In this document: piece after piece, positions 11,201-19,565 of the stretch
How positions within the stretch are numbered: the stretch's first letter is position 1
Layout: each line of letters starts with the position of its first letter
Assembly (NCBI GenBank): GCA_022822005.1
Contig: JAJECO010000046.1
Span: 62,001 to 126,000 of the forward strand
Reading direction: 5' to 3'
DNA length: 64,000 bases
Origin: Candidatus Poribacteria bacterium
GTDB taxonomy: Bacteria; Poribacteria; WGA-4E; PCPOR2b
Notes under the pieces: model-generated
What the model was told of the DNA's origin: nothing
The model's input: the letters and a program-made list of their open reading frames with translations, nothing else
The model's database searches: none
Made by a program: the position numbers and the translations under genes

Positions 11201-11681
11201 ACAACGGCGGGAAGAGGAGCAGTTCACTGAACTCGATCTGGAGGGGAATGCGTCAGCAGCGATTTCCGATCTGACACAGTCTGAGCGGACGAACACGATT
11301 GAATTCAACTACGAACTCAGCCGTGTTCTACAGTTTGGCGTTGCTGGCATCCACGAATCTACTGCTGATCGTGAGCATCTTGACGACATGCCGGAAGCCC
11401 GGACACGAACACTTTCGTTGGAAAATCGACTGACCTATTCCTTTGTCCGCAAAGGACGATTCGACTTTACCTATCGACTCAACCACGGGAGCAGCGAGGG
11501 CGGTATTCCCTTCACGCGATATAACTTCTACGAAGGGATAAGCCACGAAATCCGCACCACTGCGGATTATAAAGTTCGGAAAGTGACAGATCTTTTGTTA
11601 CGATTCAACTACCGCCTACTTTCAACGGAACAGAATAAACCGGAACACCGAGTGGGAATGGAGGTTGTGGCAGAGTTGTAA
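8229..11681 (+). CDS. Large putative outer-membrane beta-barrel / cell-surface protein
   Basis: 1150 aa, N-terminal signal-like segment, alternating amphipathic strands throughout, ends in aromatic/charged strands; no confident family by eye. Confidence 0.65.
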   Translation: MGKLLATSYLLFIGILISVPYTARSERDPFQLPSLSLLQKTESVRFKDLPDPFILKHWPPIRDSERITVDGVQLAKNLDYLIDYNAGTLRFLKDYPPEATIQITYRALPFAIKKGYKRNLFRQDQPLEEPSDAVKLKPRADLTEQRSPESALPPVQVTGTQTFGVSVGSNRSLSPERALRISVDGKVSENVSVTALLSDQDLPIQPEGTTENIQDIDQKLIRITSPNVTGLLGDFEGSLGNTDIFFDRALEGVQVSGDFRWGKFHLIPTAIPKGQSDSKTIRGEEGRSEYRIDADGEFVIVKAGTEIVWLNGQRMRRGENNDYVIRDYGDPIIEFTSKHLITSNDVIRVDFEYIPEDLAYQRNLQGVSGSLNLPGERVTIGVGYAVESDLNDPENAFIIINEQEFKELQRNELDADGDGNPLIAPQRRTVWDINGRFDFTESQGFLQHAPILEGQVAFGALDQNTFSNQDQKTLSRAWKLLANSSTEKLMLNMELRSLDADFVPVGASSTNRTRFRYEEQYSDEQFDDLYLLGGVGASQNPDEKSVDLDLQVKPVNWLKLDYGLGRTEERFRKSAAQQSLNSLETVDPPPDVTLRNNLNGGFDFNPREGLVKRPYIPRLRGDYRRSTSKVRGQDQFRKTRRQGQLSQRIRLFNLNASVEQLEAIDLDFDDNVNLNRKRDISTARLDLVDFRWVSVNTKYAIEEAYDKEPLLTVDGRALGFSDWQSATNARTWTVGLFSQPRKWANVSTNISRRVFKAQRGPASDSKTQLADIEMRLTPFNRALDGQLIYELDKKLATERREIFTNINPFTGREIKPGEGHYVRIDDLHYREDFEEGDYIKFIQNVEDKPVSAIDMKLSLRFQPRRLTSRRRSEVTAGAKQPETPSNLVWLANAIRGQAVVNITEEQEDPDPSSLYLLRNLRNERTVFGRVNQRYRLDFSPSPLLNLDLGFDTNRLLNKRINSRERRRHSRDWEIDLTLNPTSKLSFKAKWEQRREEEQFTELDLEGNASAAISDLTQSERTNTIEFNYELSRVLQFGVAGIHESTADREHLDDMPEARTRTLSLENRLTYSFVRKGRFDFTYRLNHGSSEGGIPFTRYNFYEGISHEIRTTADYKVRKVTDLLLRFNYRLLSTEQNKPEHRVGMEVVAEL

Positions 11682-11691
11682 GACGATCCGA

Positions 11692-12495
11692 CTAAAGTCG
11701 AAATTCGACGGAAGACACAATTTTGTCATAAACAGACACATAGGTATTGTATTGATCGGTTGGTGCCCAGAACAAAATTCGATAGATAAAACGGCTGTTT
11801 TCCAAGCGACTTAGAAAGAAAGATTGTTTGGCTTTGCTTTCGACTTCAAGGATCTGTTCATTGAGAAGCAGTGGAATTTCTTCGTCCAGTACAATTTCCC
11901 AAAAATAACCGTGGCGGCGATCTTTGGAAAAGAGTGTTCCCTGATTGGTTACCTCATGTATCTCATCTGTCCAGTCAAAGGGGGGCGTGAATGATTCTAG
12001 GATTTCTACGGCAGCGTTTTTGGAAGAATCGAAATCAGTACCACTTTGCAGTTCAATAAAAATATAGATAAAAGGAATCTGATTGGTAAACGCTTCCGGC
12101 AAGGTATTGACAAAATCCTTTTCTGAAACCGGCTGCATGAATAGAAGGGAAATCACCTCGTTGGACACGCGGTCTAAGAAAAAGTCCTCTCCACGCGTGT
12201 ATGTTGTAGTAAACAGTGACCAAGGCAGAGGGACCCAGCCGATGAGATCCTCTTCGTTCTCTCCCTCGACTGTTCTATTTACCTCCTTGACGGTCCAATC
12301 ATCAATAGGTAGGTTGGAGATCTTGAACAACCGACGATTTCGGTATGTATCTCCATCAAGTCCAAACTTAATTTCAGGTTTCTTTTCTACGGTTGGAGTT
12401 GGTGAATCTGTTTCGCTATCACCGCCGCAACCCACGATGCAAAAACCCACTACCATCATACTGATAGCAGCGAATACGCTCAGTGTCGTTTTCAT
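11692..12495 (-). CDS. Putative lipoprotein
   Basis: Signal with lipobox-like 'VVGFCIVGCGGDSE'. Confidence 0.7.
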   Translation of the reverse strand: MKTTLSVFAAISMMVVGFCIVGCGGDSETDSPTPTVEKKPEIKFGLDGDTYRNRRLFKISNLPIDDWTVKEVNRTVEGENEEDLIGWVPLPWSLFTTTYTRGEDFFLDRVSNEVISLLFMQPVSEKDFVNTLPEAFTNQIPFIYIFIELQSGTDFDSSKNAAVEILESFTPPFDWTDEIHEVTNQGTLFSKDRRHGYFWEIVLDEEIPLLLNEQILEVESKAKQSFFLSRLENSRFIYRILFWAPTDQYNTYVSVYDKIVSSVEFRL

Positions 12496-12532
12496 TTTTT
12501 TCCGTTCCTGCGCCGACTTTCAAACGTAAGCC

Positions 12533-12967
12533 TTAGGTTTTCGACTGAAAAAAGACAGGATCGGGCTTGACCCATTCCTCCTCGCCATCCGTCCAGACTT
12601 CGCGTTTCCAGATAGGCACAATTTGTTTGAGTCTATTCATCGCGTAATGGCATGCCTCAAATGCTTCCTTACGATGCGGAGAAGCGACAGCAACCGCGAC
12701 GCTGACCTCACCGATTTCCAATCGTCCTACACGGTGGATCATAGCAACACGGTCCAGTCCCCACTTGTCGTGGATTTCCTGTGCAATTTCCGCCATCTTC
12801 TTTTCTGCCATTTGTGGATAGGCTTCATATTCGAGATAAGAGACCTCTCTGCCTTCCGTGTTGTTGCGCACGACACCTAAGAAGTGCACGATTGCCCCTG
12901 CATCTCGCGCCTCGACCGCACGAATCACATCTCCTAATTCGATTTCGTCGCTAGTAATTTTAAACAT
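12533..12967 (-). CDS. moaE: Molybdopterin synthase catalytic subunit
   Basis: 'GAIVHFLGVVRNNTEGREVSYLEYEAYPQMAEKKM' and 'HRVGRLEIGEVSVAVAVASPHRKEAFEACHYAMNRLKQIVPIWKRE'. Confidence 0.95.
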   Translation of the reverse strand: MFKITSDEIELGDVIRAVEARDAGAIVHFLGVVRNNTEGREVSYLEYEAYPQMAEKKMAEIAQEIHDKWGLDRVAMIHRVGRLEIGEVSVAVAVASPHRKEAFEACHYAMNRLKQIVPIWKREVWTDGEEEWVKPDPVFFQSKT

Positions 12968-12968
12968 C

Positions 12969-13217
12969 TTAACCTCCAGTCACCGGCGGAATCAGAGCCA
13001 CCTCATCGCCCTCTGAAAGTTCGCTATCTGGCGTGGCGTACTCCCAATTCACAGACATCTGCATCACATCGTAGTATTCTGCGATTTCGGGCCATTCTGC
13101 CTCAAGTCGGTCCAAGATAGTTCTCACCGTTGTTCCCTCTGGCAGGTCCATATCCTCTTCGTCTCTATCCAACTCCTCATGTAAAACTGCGAAATATTTA
13201 ACTTTAACTTTCATCAT
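12969..13217 (-). CDS. moaD: Molybdopterin synthase sulfur carrier subunit
   Basis: 82 aa, ends in 'ALIPPVTGG' (C-terminal Gly-Gly), directly upstream of moaE. Confidence 0.93.
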   Translation of the reverse strand: MMKVKVKYFAVLHEELDRDEEDMDLPEGTTVRTILDRLEAEWPEIAEYYDVMQMSVNWEYATPDSELSEGDEVALIPPVTGG

Positions 13218-13540
13218 TTCTCCAACGCAAATTGTGATTGCTAAAACGTAAAATAAAATAGGAAAGGTTTACTCAGAATTGCTTAACATTATACCCCAAC
13301 GCAGATTTGAATACAAAAGAAATCCATCGACCTTCAAGTGCATCGTGATATGGTAATGGTGTGACTTTTCATATTGGATATGATAAGATAAAACAGAATG
13401 AAACGTGAAGGTTCTCATCTATTAGGTTTCACGTTTCACACATCAAAAAATTGTCAGAGTCCGGTGCTCCGTTCCGCCTGTTCCGATGTAATCGGGGAGA
13501 GTTTTCAACTTGCCTCCCGATCTTATCAGGGATCTATCGG

Positions 13541-13566
13541 GATTAAAGGATTTTCAGGATAGTGTA
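13541..13566 (+). repeat. 26-bp direct repeat copy 1
   Basis: 'gattaaaggattttcaggatagtgta', identical to 13853-13878. Confidence 0.9.
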
Positions 13567-13583
13567 CCTGATGCGTTGGCTCA

Positions 13584-13607
13584 TTTAGCCCCAGCGGGGC
13601 GATATGT
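13584..13607 (+). repeat. REP-like palindrome 'TTTAGCCCCAGCGGGGCGAYATGT'
   Basis: Palindromic GCCCC/GGGGC core; family copies at 13679, 13731, 19268, 19320, 25083, 25135. Confidence 0.85.
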
Positions 13608-13678
13608 GAATATTGTCTGAATCACGGATTAACACGGATTAAACGATTACGCGGATGAAAAACAAGACGATCAAATCT

Positions 13679-13702
13679 TTTAGCCCCAGCGGGGCGATAT
13701 GT
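13679..13702 (+). repeat. REP-like palindrome, same family
   Basis: 'tttagccccagcggggcgatatgt'. Confidence 0.85.
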
Positions 13703-13730
13703 TTATAGAACACCGGAGCCACCAAACACC

Positions 13731-13779
13731 AAAGCCCCAGTTGCTTTGAATCCCGATTTATCGGGGCGGGGCGACATGT
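13731..13779 (+). repeat. REP-like palindrome interrupted by a 26-bp insert
   Basis: 'agccccag[ttgctttgaatcccgatttatcgggg]cggggcgacatgt'. Confidence 0.75.
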
Positions 13780-13852
13780 GCCCTGTGTCTGAATCGCAGA
13801 TTAAGCAGATGGCACAGATTGCACGGATTATTGTCAGAATCAGGATTCTCAA

Positions 13853-13878
13853 GATTAAAGGATTTTCAGGATAGTGTA
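13853..13878 (+). repeat. 26-bp direct repeat copy 2
   Basis: Identical to 13541-13566. Confidence 0.9.
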
Positions 13879-13967
13879 TGTCAACGGCTAGGATCCATCC
13901 TGTAAATCTTAAAATCTTGTAAATCCAGATTCAGATAGGAGATAGCGATGACTGTGGGGACTTCATT

Positions 13968-15134
13968 GTGAGTTCATTGAAAAAAATAACATTCAAGGAG
14001 TTTGTCACCTTACAAAGGGGATTTGATCTGCCGAAAAAGAATATGAACCCCGGAACGTATCCAGTCATCGGTTCAACTTCGATTATTGGTTATCATGATG
14101 AGTTCAAGGTTGATCCACCGGGGGTTGTGACAGGCCGCAGTGGAGCATTAGGGAATGTGCAGTACATACCGGTCAAATATTGGCCTCATAATACCTCACT
14201 TTGGATTAGAGACTTCAAGGGTAATTTTCCAAGATATGTTTACTATTTCCTACAGACCCTTGGGTTGCAACATTTTAATTCTGGTGCTGCCGTTCCAACA
14301 TTAAATCGAAACGATCTTGATGCCCTTCAATTAAAAGTTCATACTCTCCCAACTCAACGCAAAATAGCTGCAGTCCTCAGCGCCTACGACGGCCTGATCG
14401 AGAACAACACCCGCCGTATCCAAATCCTTGAGGAGATGGCGAATGCAATGTACCGCGAATGGTTTGTAGAATTCCGCTTTCCGGGACATGAGGGGGTGGA
14501 GATGGTAGAGTCGGAGTTGGGCTTGATACCGCAGGGATGGGAGGTGGTAGCTGCTAGTGAAGCTATATCTATAAATCCGACAACCGCTGTTCCGCGCGAT
14601 ACGCGAAAAACGTTTGTTCCAATGAAGGCAGCAACAGAACATTCAATGTTAATCACTGATATAGAGGAAAGAACAGGGAGTAGTGGGAAGAAGTTCAAAA
14701 ACCACGATACTTTATTTGCCCGTATCACACCATGCCTTGAAAATGGCAGGACAGGTTTTGTCCAATTTCTTCCCTCAGACGATATGATTGCTTTAGGATC
14801 TACTGAATTTATTGTCCTCAGATCCAAAACCTTAAATCCATATTTTGTCTATCTTCTAGCACAAACTCATGACTTTAGAGACAATGCAATCAAAAGTATG
14901 ACCGGAGCAACAGGAAGACAACGTGTTGTAGATCAATGTTTTGATAATTACTTCCTGCCAAACCCCAATCAAGACACGCTCTGCCAGTTTGAGAGTATAA
15001 TTGCACCCCTATTTAAGCAAGTCCAGAACCTTGGGGAGCAAAACGCCAACCTCCGCCAAACCCGTGATCTCCTTCTCCCAAAACTCATCTCTGGTGAGGT
15101 TGACGCATCCGAACTTGATATTGACACAGACTGA
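13968..15134 (+). CDS. hsdS: Type I restriction-modification system specificity subunit S (orphan in this window)
   Basis: Two TRDs; conserved linkers 'LPTQRKIAAVLSAYDGLIENNTRRIQILEEMANAMYREWFVEFRFPGHE' and 'LRQTRDLLLPKLISGEVDASEL'; GTG start. Confidence 0.93.
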   Translation: MSSLKKITFKEFVTLQRGFDLPKKNMNPGTYPVIGSTSIIGYHDEFKVDPPGVVTGRSGALGNVQYIPVKYWPHNTSLWIRDFKGNFPRYVYYFLQTLGLQHFNSGAAVPTLNRNDLDALQLKVHTLPTQRKIAAVLSAYDGLIENNTRRIQILEEMANAMYREWFVEFRFPGHEGVEMVESELGLIPQGWEVVAASEAISINPTTAVPRDTRKTFVPMKAATEHSMLITDIEERTGSSGKKFKNHDTLFARITPCLENGRTGFVQFLPSDDMIALGSTEFIVLRSKTLNPYFVYLLAQTHDFRDNAIKSMTGATGRQRVVDQCFDNYFLPNPNQDTLCQFESIIAPLFKQVQNLGEQNANLRQTRDLLLPKLISGEVDASELDIDTD

Positions 15135-15162
15135 TACCATTCCCAAAAAGGAGAATAAACTT

Positions 15163-15450
15163 ATGCAACCCGCCCCCCTGCAAAAATGGACAGACCGAAT
15201 TGTTATTGACGAAAGAGTTCTGATTGGAAAGCCTGTTATAAAAGGCACCCGTTTAGCTGTTGAGTTCATTATTGATCTGCTAGCGCATGGCTGGAGCGAA
15301 ACAGAGATTCTTGAAAATTACCCTGGTATTGTGGTTGAGGACATTCGCGCATGTCTCACTTATGCTAGTGCGATACTACATGCCGAAAAGGTTTACCCAC
15401 TTCCGACGAGGTTATCGGACGGATTGGGCGGGGGCCTTCTCCGTCGTTGA
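15163..15450 (+). CDS. DUF433-family small protein (antitoxin-like)
   Basis: 'RIVIDERVLIGKPVIKGTRLAVEFIIDLLAHGWSETEILENYPGIVVEDIRACLTYASAIL' is a DUF433 signature. Confidence 0.85.
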   Translation: MQPAPLQKWTDRIVIDERVLIGKPVIKGTRLAVEFIIDLLAHGWSETEILENYPGIVVEDIRACLTYASAILHAEKVYPLPTRLSDGLGGGLLRR

Positions 15451-15499
15451 TGAAAATCGTGTGCGTATGAAACGCCTTATGCCGCCGGACTGAACTATA

Positions 15500-15550
15500 C
15501 TGATTTTCGGTGAACTTGACGTATCCGAGCTTGATATTAACACTGACGGA
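15500..15550 (+). pseudogene. Remnant of an hsdS 3' end
   Basis: '...GELDVSELDINTDGIE*' parallels HsdS tail 'SGEVDASELDIDTD*' at about 15094-15134. Confidence 0.7.
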
Positions 15551-15729
15551 ATAGAGCCGAGAGTGAGAAGGGGTTCAAATCCCATATCCGTTGATAGAGC
15601 CGCTGCACACTAGCAACGGATTTTCTTTCGCATAAAAAACGAGGGGTGTGCTAAAATGCTTAGGGCTTAGATCAAACAAAGACGGACAGAAAGTAAATCC
15701 TCGATTAGGCACTTGCGGGAGGCAAATAG

Positions 15730-16629
15730 ATGGAAAAGCGACAGTTGGGAAAAGATGGTGATCATGTATCCGTAATCGGCTTTGGGGCGTGGCCCATTGG
15801 TGGAGCAATGGGCGCGGTGGACGAAGAGGCGGCAATTTCAACGGTACACGCGGTGCTTGACCACGGCATTACACTCATCGATACCGCACAATCATACCGC
15901 GTGTCGGAGGCAATCATCGGCAAAGCGCTGAAGGCTGGCCGACGCAATCAGGTTTTTCTCGCCACAAAGGTCAGTCGGGACTATTCGTCAGATGCCATCC
16001 GTCGTGCGATGGAGAACAGCCTTCGCGCTTTACAGACAGACCATGTAGACCTCTATCAGATTCACGGCTGGAATCCACAATATCCGGTTGATGACAGCAT
16101 GGAAATGATGGAGAGGTTGCGTCAAGAAGGCAAGACGCGCTACATCGGTGTCTCCAATTTCAATGTTGAACAGATGGAACTCGCCGCCCAAACTGCATCT
16201 TTCCATTCACTTCAACCGCGTTACAGCCTGCTCGACCGTGAAATCGAGACGAAAACGCTGCCCTACTGCGAGGCACACGGTATCGGCCTTCTCCCGTACA
16301 GTCCGTTAGCCAAAGGACTACTGACCGGCAAATACACACCAGACCATCAATTTCCGGCAGACGACGAGCGTTCCGGGATGGCCCGATTTCAGGGGGAGGA
16401 ATTTCGGCGGAACTTGGCGACAGCAAATAAGTTACAAAGTATCGCTCAAGAACGGAATCTCACACTCATTCAATTAGCAATTGGCTGGCAGTTGCGGCTG
16501 CCGGGAATTACCTGTGTCCTCGTCGGTGCAAAGACACCTGAACAGGTCGCCGAACATGTCGGGGGACAAGGCTGGCAGCTGACGGATACAGAATTGCAAG
16601 CAATTGAAACGGTGTTGGCAGAGGGATAA
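15730..16629 (+). CDS. Aldo/keto reductase
   Basis: 'MEKRQLGKDGDHVSVIGFGAWPIGG', 'IDTAQSY', 'YIGVSNF'. Confidence 0.95.
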   Translation: MEKRQLGKDGDHVSVIGFGAWPIGGAMGAVDEEAAISTVHAVLDHGITLIDTAQSYRVSEAIIGKALKAGRRNQVFLATKVSRDYSSDAIRRAMENSLRALQTDHVDLYQIHGWNPQYPVDDSMEMMERLRQEGKTRYIGVSNFNVEQMELAAQTASFHSLQPRYSLLDREIETKTLPYCEAHGIGLLPYSPLAKGLLTGKYTPDHQFPADDERSGMARFQGEEFRRNLATANKLQSIAQERNLTLIQLAIGWQLRLPGITCVLVGAKTPEQVAEHVGGQGWQLTDTELQAIETVLAEG

Positions 16630-16632
16630 AAC

Positions 16633-17574
16633 ATGGCTATCGAAGGTATTAAAACGATTGGAGTTATCGGTGCAGGCACAATGGGCGCGGGTGTCGCAGA
16701 AATCTTTGTGAAATTCGGCTACACTGTCATTCTCTACAATAGAAGTCAAGAGGGAATGCAGCGCGCCATAGAACGCCTCCAATCTAAGGTTTCTGCAAAA
16801 CCTGTCCCTACTGAAGCGGCAACGGATACGGCAAGCGCACAAATTTACACCACCCACGACCTGACCGCGCTCGAAGCGGTTGACCTGATCTCGGAATCGA
16901 TCGCCGAAAATTTAGAAGTAAAACAGGACATCTTCCGAAAACTGGATGAAATTTGCGACGCAGAAACGCTCTTCACAACAAATACTTCGGGATTAAGCAT
17001 TTCGGAGATTGCCACAGCAGTCTCCCACCCCGAACGATTTGCGGGGGTGCACTTTTTCAATCCGCCAGAAATTGTCCCAGCGGTGGAAGTTATCAAGGGC
17101 GAAGCAACCTCCGATGCGACCTGCAAAGTCCTAATAGATCTGCTGAAACAGATGCAAAAGCAACCGATCCTGGTGCAGAAGGATGTTCCCGGATTTGTCG
17201 CCAGCCGTCTACAGTTTGCCGTAGTGCGCGAAGCGTTACATCTTGTGGAGGAAGGGATCGCATCCCCCGCTGACATCGATGCGGTAATGAAGCATGGATT
17301 GGGATTGCGGTGGGCATTGCTGGGTCCGTTAGAGATTGCAGATCTCGGTGGCCTTGATATTTTCAACACAGTCGGAAGCTACGTTGCCAAGTCCTTGAGC
17401 AATGCAACCGATTCCCCGAAAGTGCTTCAGGATTTAGTCGCAGCGGGAAAATTGGGTGCGAAGACCGGTTCCGGCTTTTACGACTATCCACCGGGAAAGG
17501 CGAGCGCGCTCACCGAAGAACGGGATGAAAAGTTGCTGGAGATACTCAAGCTAAAATCGCAGCAATCTTCGTAA
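16633..17574 (+). CDS. 3-hydroxyacyl-CoA dehydrogenase family protein
   Basis: 'IGVIGAGTMGAGVAEIF', 'HFFNPPEIVPAVEVI', 'GFVASRLQFAVVREALHLVEEGIASPADID'. Confidence 0.93.
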   Translation: MAIEGIKTIGVIGAGTMGAGVAEIFVKFGYTVILYNRSQEGMQRAIERLQSKVSAKPVPTEAATDTASAQIYTTHDLTALEAVDLISESIAENLEVKQDIFRKLDEICDAETLFTTNTSGLSISEIATAVSHPERFAGVHFFNPPEIVPAVEVIKGEATSDATCKVLIDLLKQMQKQPILVQKDVPGFVASRLQFAVVREALHLVEEGIASPADIDAVMKHGLGLRWALLGPLEIADLGGLDIFNTVGSYVAKSLSNATDSPKVLQDLVAAGKLGAKTGSGFYDYPPGKASALTEERDEKLLEILKLKSQQSS

Positions 17575-17615
17575 ATCCCCAACCCTCACACAATCTATTG
17601 GACAGGACAGCAACC

Positions 17616-18809
17616 ATGGCAATCGAGAAATTCACCATTTCACGAAACGACGACATTTATGAATGCTTCCCCTATATCTGTCGTTCCCGAACCGGCAGAA
17701 TCATTTTGACCTACCGCGAAAGCAATGGTCATGTCGCCAGTGAGTTTTGTCGCTTAATCGTCCGGATCAGCGATGATGCGGGACACACCTGGTCCGAGGC
17801 ACAGGTGATTCGCGATGAAGATAAATCGACCGGCATCTTGACAACGTGGAACTGCCCTAAGATACAGCAACTCAAGGACGGACGGATCCTACTGCTCTGC
17901 GATACCTATCTTTTTCCGCCGGGCGAGTGGGGTGAAGGAGAGGCGCACTGCCACATCGTGCTCTGGTTCAGTGACGATGATGGAGAAAGCTGGTCGGATC
18001 CGATCCCAACCCCGGTCAAAGGCATCTGCCCGGACATAGTCACGGAGATGGACGATGGACGGTGGCTGCTGCCGAGCAACGTCACCAACCCGAAAACCGG
18101 ACGGAGTATCCAAAATATCACAACAAGTCACGACGAAGGAGGGACGTGGGAGGCTCCACTGACCATCTTCGACAACCCTGACCGCGAACTCGGCGAAGCG
18201 ACCATCGTGCCTTGTCCCGACGGGGAATTGGTTGTCTATCTGCGGGAGGACTCGGGCAGCCCGTTACAAAAGATGATTTCAACAGATGGCGGTTACCGGT
18301 GGGAAGGTCCCTACGACACCTTAAACCCAGCCGCTCACGGGATGCCGGTCGCAGGTCTCACACAAGACGGGTTTATGTTAATCGTCGGACGTTTTGGCTT
18401 ACACTCTTGTTGGCGTGTTGACATGTCTGAAGAGACTTGGGGGAAACGGTTGGCACGACGCACCATTGTCATCCCAAGAGTCCCCGCTAACGAATCGTTC
18501 ATCGCCCGCAGACAGCCGGGCCCCAGTGAATTGGCAACAGATGATGAGGTGATTGTCGCTGCAGGCGGTTCATCGGTACATACCTTTGCATTTCTGGAAC
18601 CGCTGGATAGTGCACTCGATCCAGATAAAGGGACCCAAAAGGGCTTGCTACTCCCGTTAGACCTCGACGCCAATAACCTCGGCGCCGATAGCGGTTATGC
18701 CTCTTGGGTCGAATACGAGCGAGGGAAATTCTTAGCTGTAAACTACATCAACGACGACGCACCGATGGCACAGATTCGTGGTTATCGGTTCGGATTAGAA
18801 GATTTCTGA
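17616..18809 (+). CDS. Sialidase/neuraminidase-like exo-glycosidase (BNR repeats)
   Basis: Asp-box motifs 'SDDAGHTWSE', 'SDDDGESWSD', 'SHDEGGTWEA', 'STDGGYRWEG'. Confidence 0.9.
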   Translation: MAIEKFTISRNDDIYECFPYICRSRTGRIILTYRESNGHVASEFCRLIVRISDDAGHTWSEAQVIRDEDKSTGILTTWNCPKIQQLKDGRILLLCDTYLFPPGEWGEGEAHCHIVLWFSDDDGESWSDPIPTPVKGICPDIVTEMDDGRWLLPSNVTNPKTGRSIQNITTSHDEGGTWEAPLTIFDNPDRELGEATIVPCPDGELVVYLREDSGSPLQKMISTDGGYRWEGPYDTLNPAAHGMPVAGLTQDGFMLIVGRFGLHSCWRVDMSEETWGKRLARRTIVIPRVPANESFIARRQPGPSELATDDEVIVAAGGSSVHTFAFLEPLDSALDPDKGTQKGLLLPLDLDANNLGADSGYASWVEYERGKFLAVNYINDDAPMAQIRGYRFGLEDF

Positions 18810-19186
18810 GATCTACACAAATTAAAATAATCTAAGTTGCTAAGACGTGTTGACATTTTGATTTTGCTAATTCGACAAATGTGGCGCAAACTGTATGATG
18901 TTTAAGTAAATATGCCGGTAATGTTATCCCCAAAAAACCATTGTAGGGGCAGGTCTTGTGCCTGCCCGTATATTACCGAATTAATAAATTAATCTTCATT
19001 TATAGTGAATAATAGAAATAAGTAAACATTACCCATAACTCCGACCTTCGAGAGGTTGCCAAAGTCCCCCTGACAAGTTTCCCCCCTGACAAGGGGGGCG
19101 AGGGGGGTTGGGGATTTAGGGGGTTGGCTGTGCAGTGGGAATGTCTAAGTATGGTAAAAATTATAATTACTGATACATTTGAATAA

Positions 19187-19451
19187 TAACCACTGCTGTT
19201 AGTTTGCAGCTGTTGATAACGTCAAACGTGATGCGTGAAACATCAAAACTATTGGATCTTCGGTGCCTTTAGCCCCAGCGGGGCGGCATGTTTATAGTAC
19301 ATGGATAAACAAATACCCAAAAGCCCCGGAGGGGCGACATGTGCAGCCAAAGGGTAGAACCTAAGAAGAATCAATCAGCTACCCCACTAATGAATCAATC
19401 AACGCTTCAACAATGTGGAAAAGACCCTTTCACTAACTAGCACCAAAGGTT
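19187..19451 (+). repeat. MITE-like noncoding repeat, copy 1
   Basis: Similar along its length to 25004-25288; contains paired GCCCC/GGGGC palindromes; imperfect TIRs. Confidence 0.7.
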
Positions 19452-19565
19452 AATGTGTGTACTTATGTATTGTTCACCATAGTTTGCGTACTCGGATCAC
19501 AATCTAACAGATCGTGGTACAAAAGACTATTTTTATGAAATCATTTTTTGCAAAGGAGGCAGAGC

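Noticed and set aside
15567-15582. tRNA T-arm-like 'GGGGTTCAAATCCC'
   Set aside because: No matching acceptor, D-arm or anticodon stem nearby; looks like chance or att-like sequence without a tRNA.
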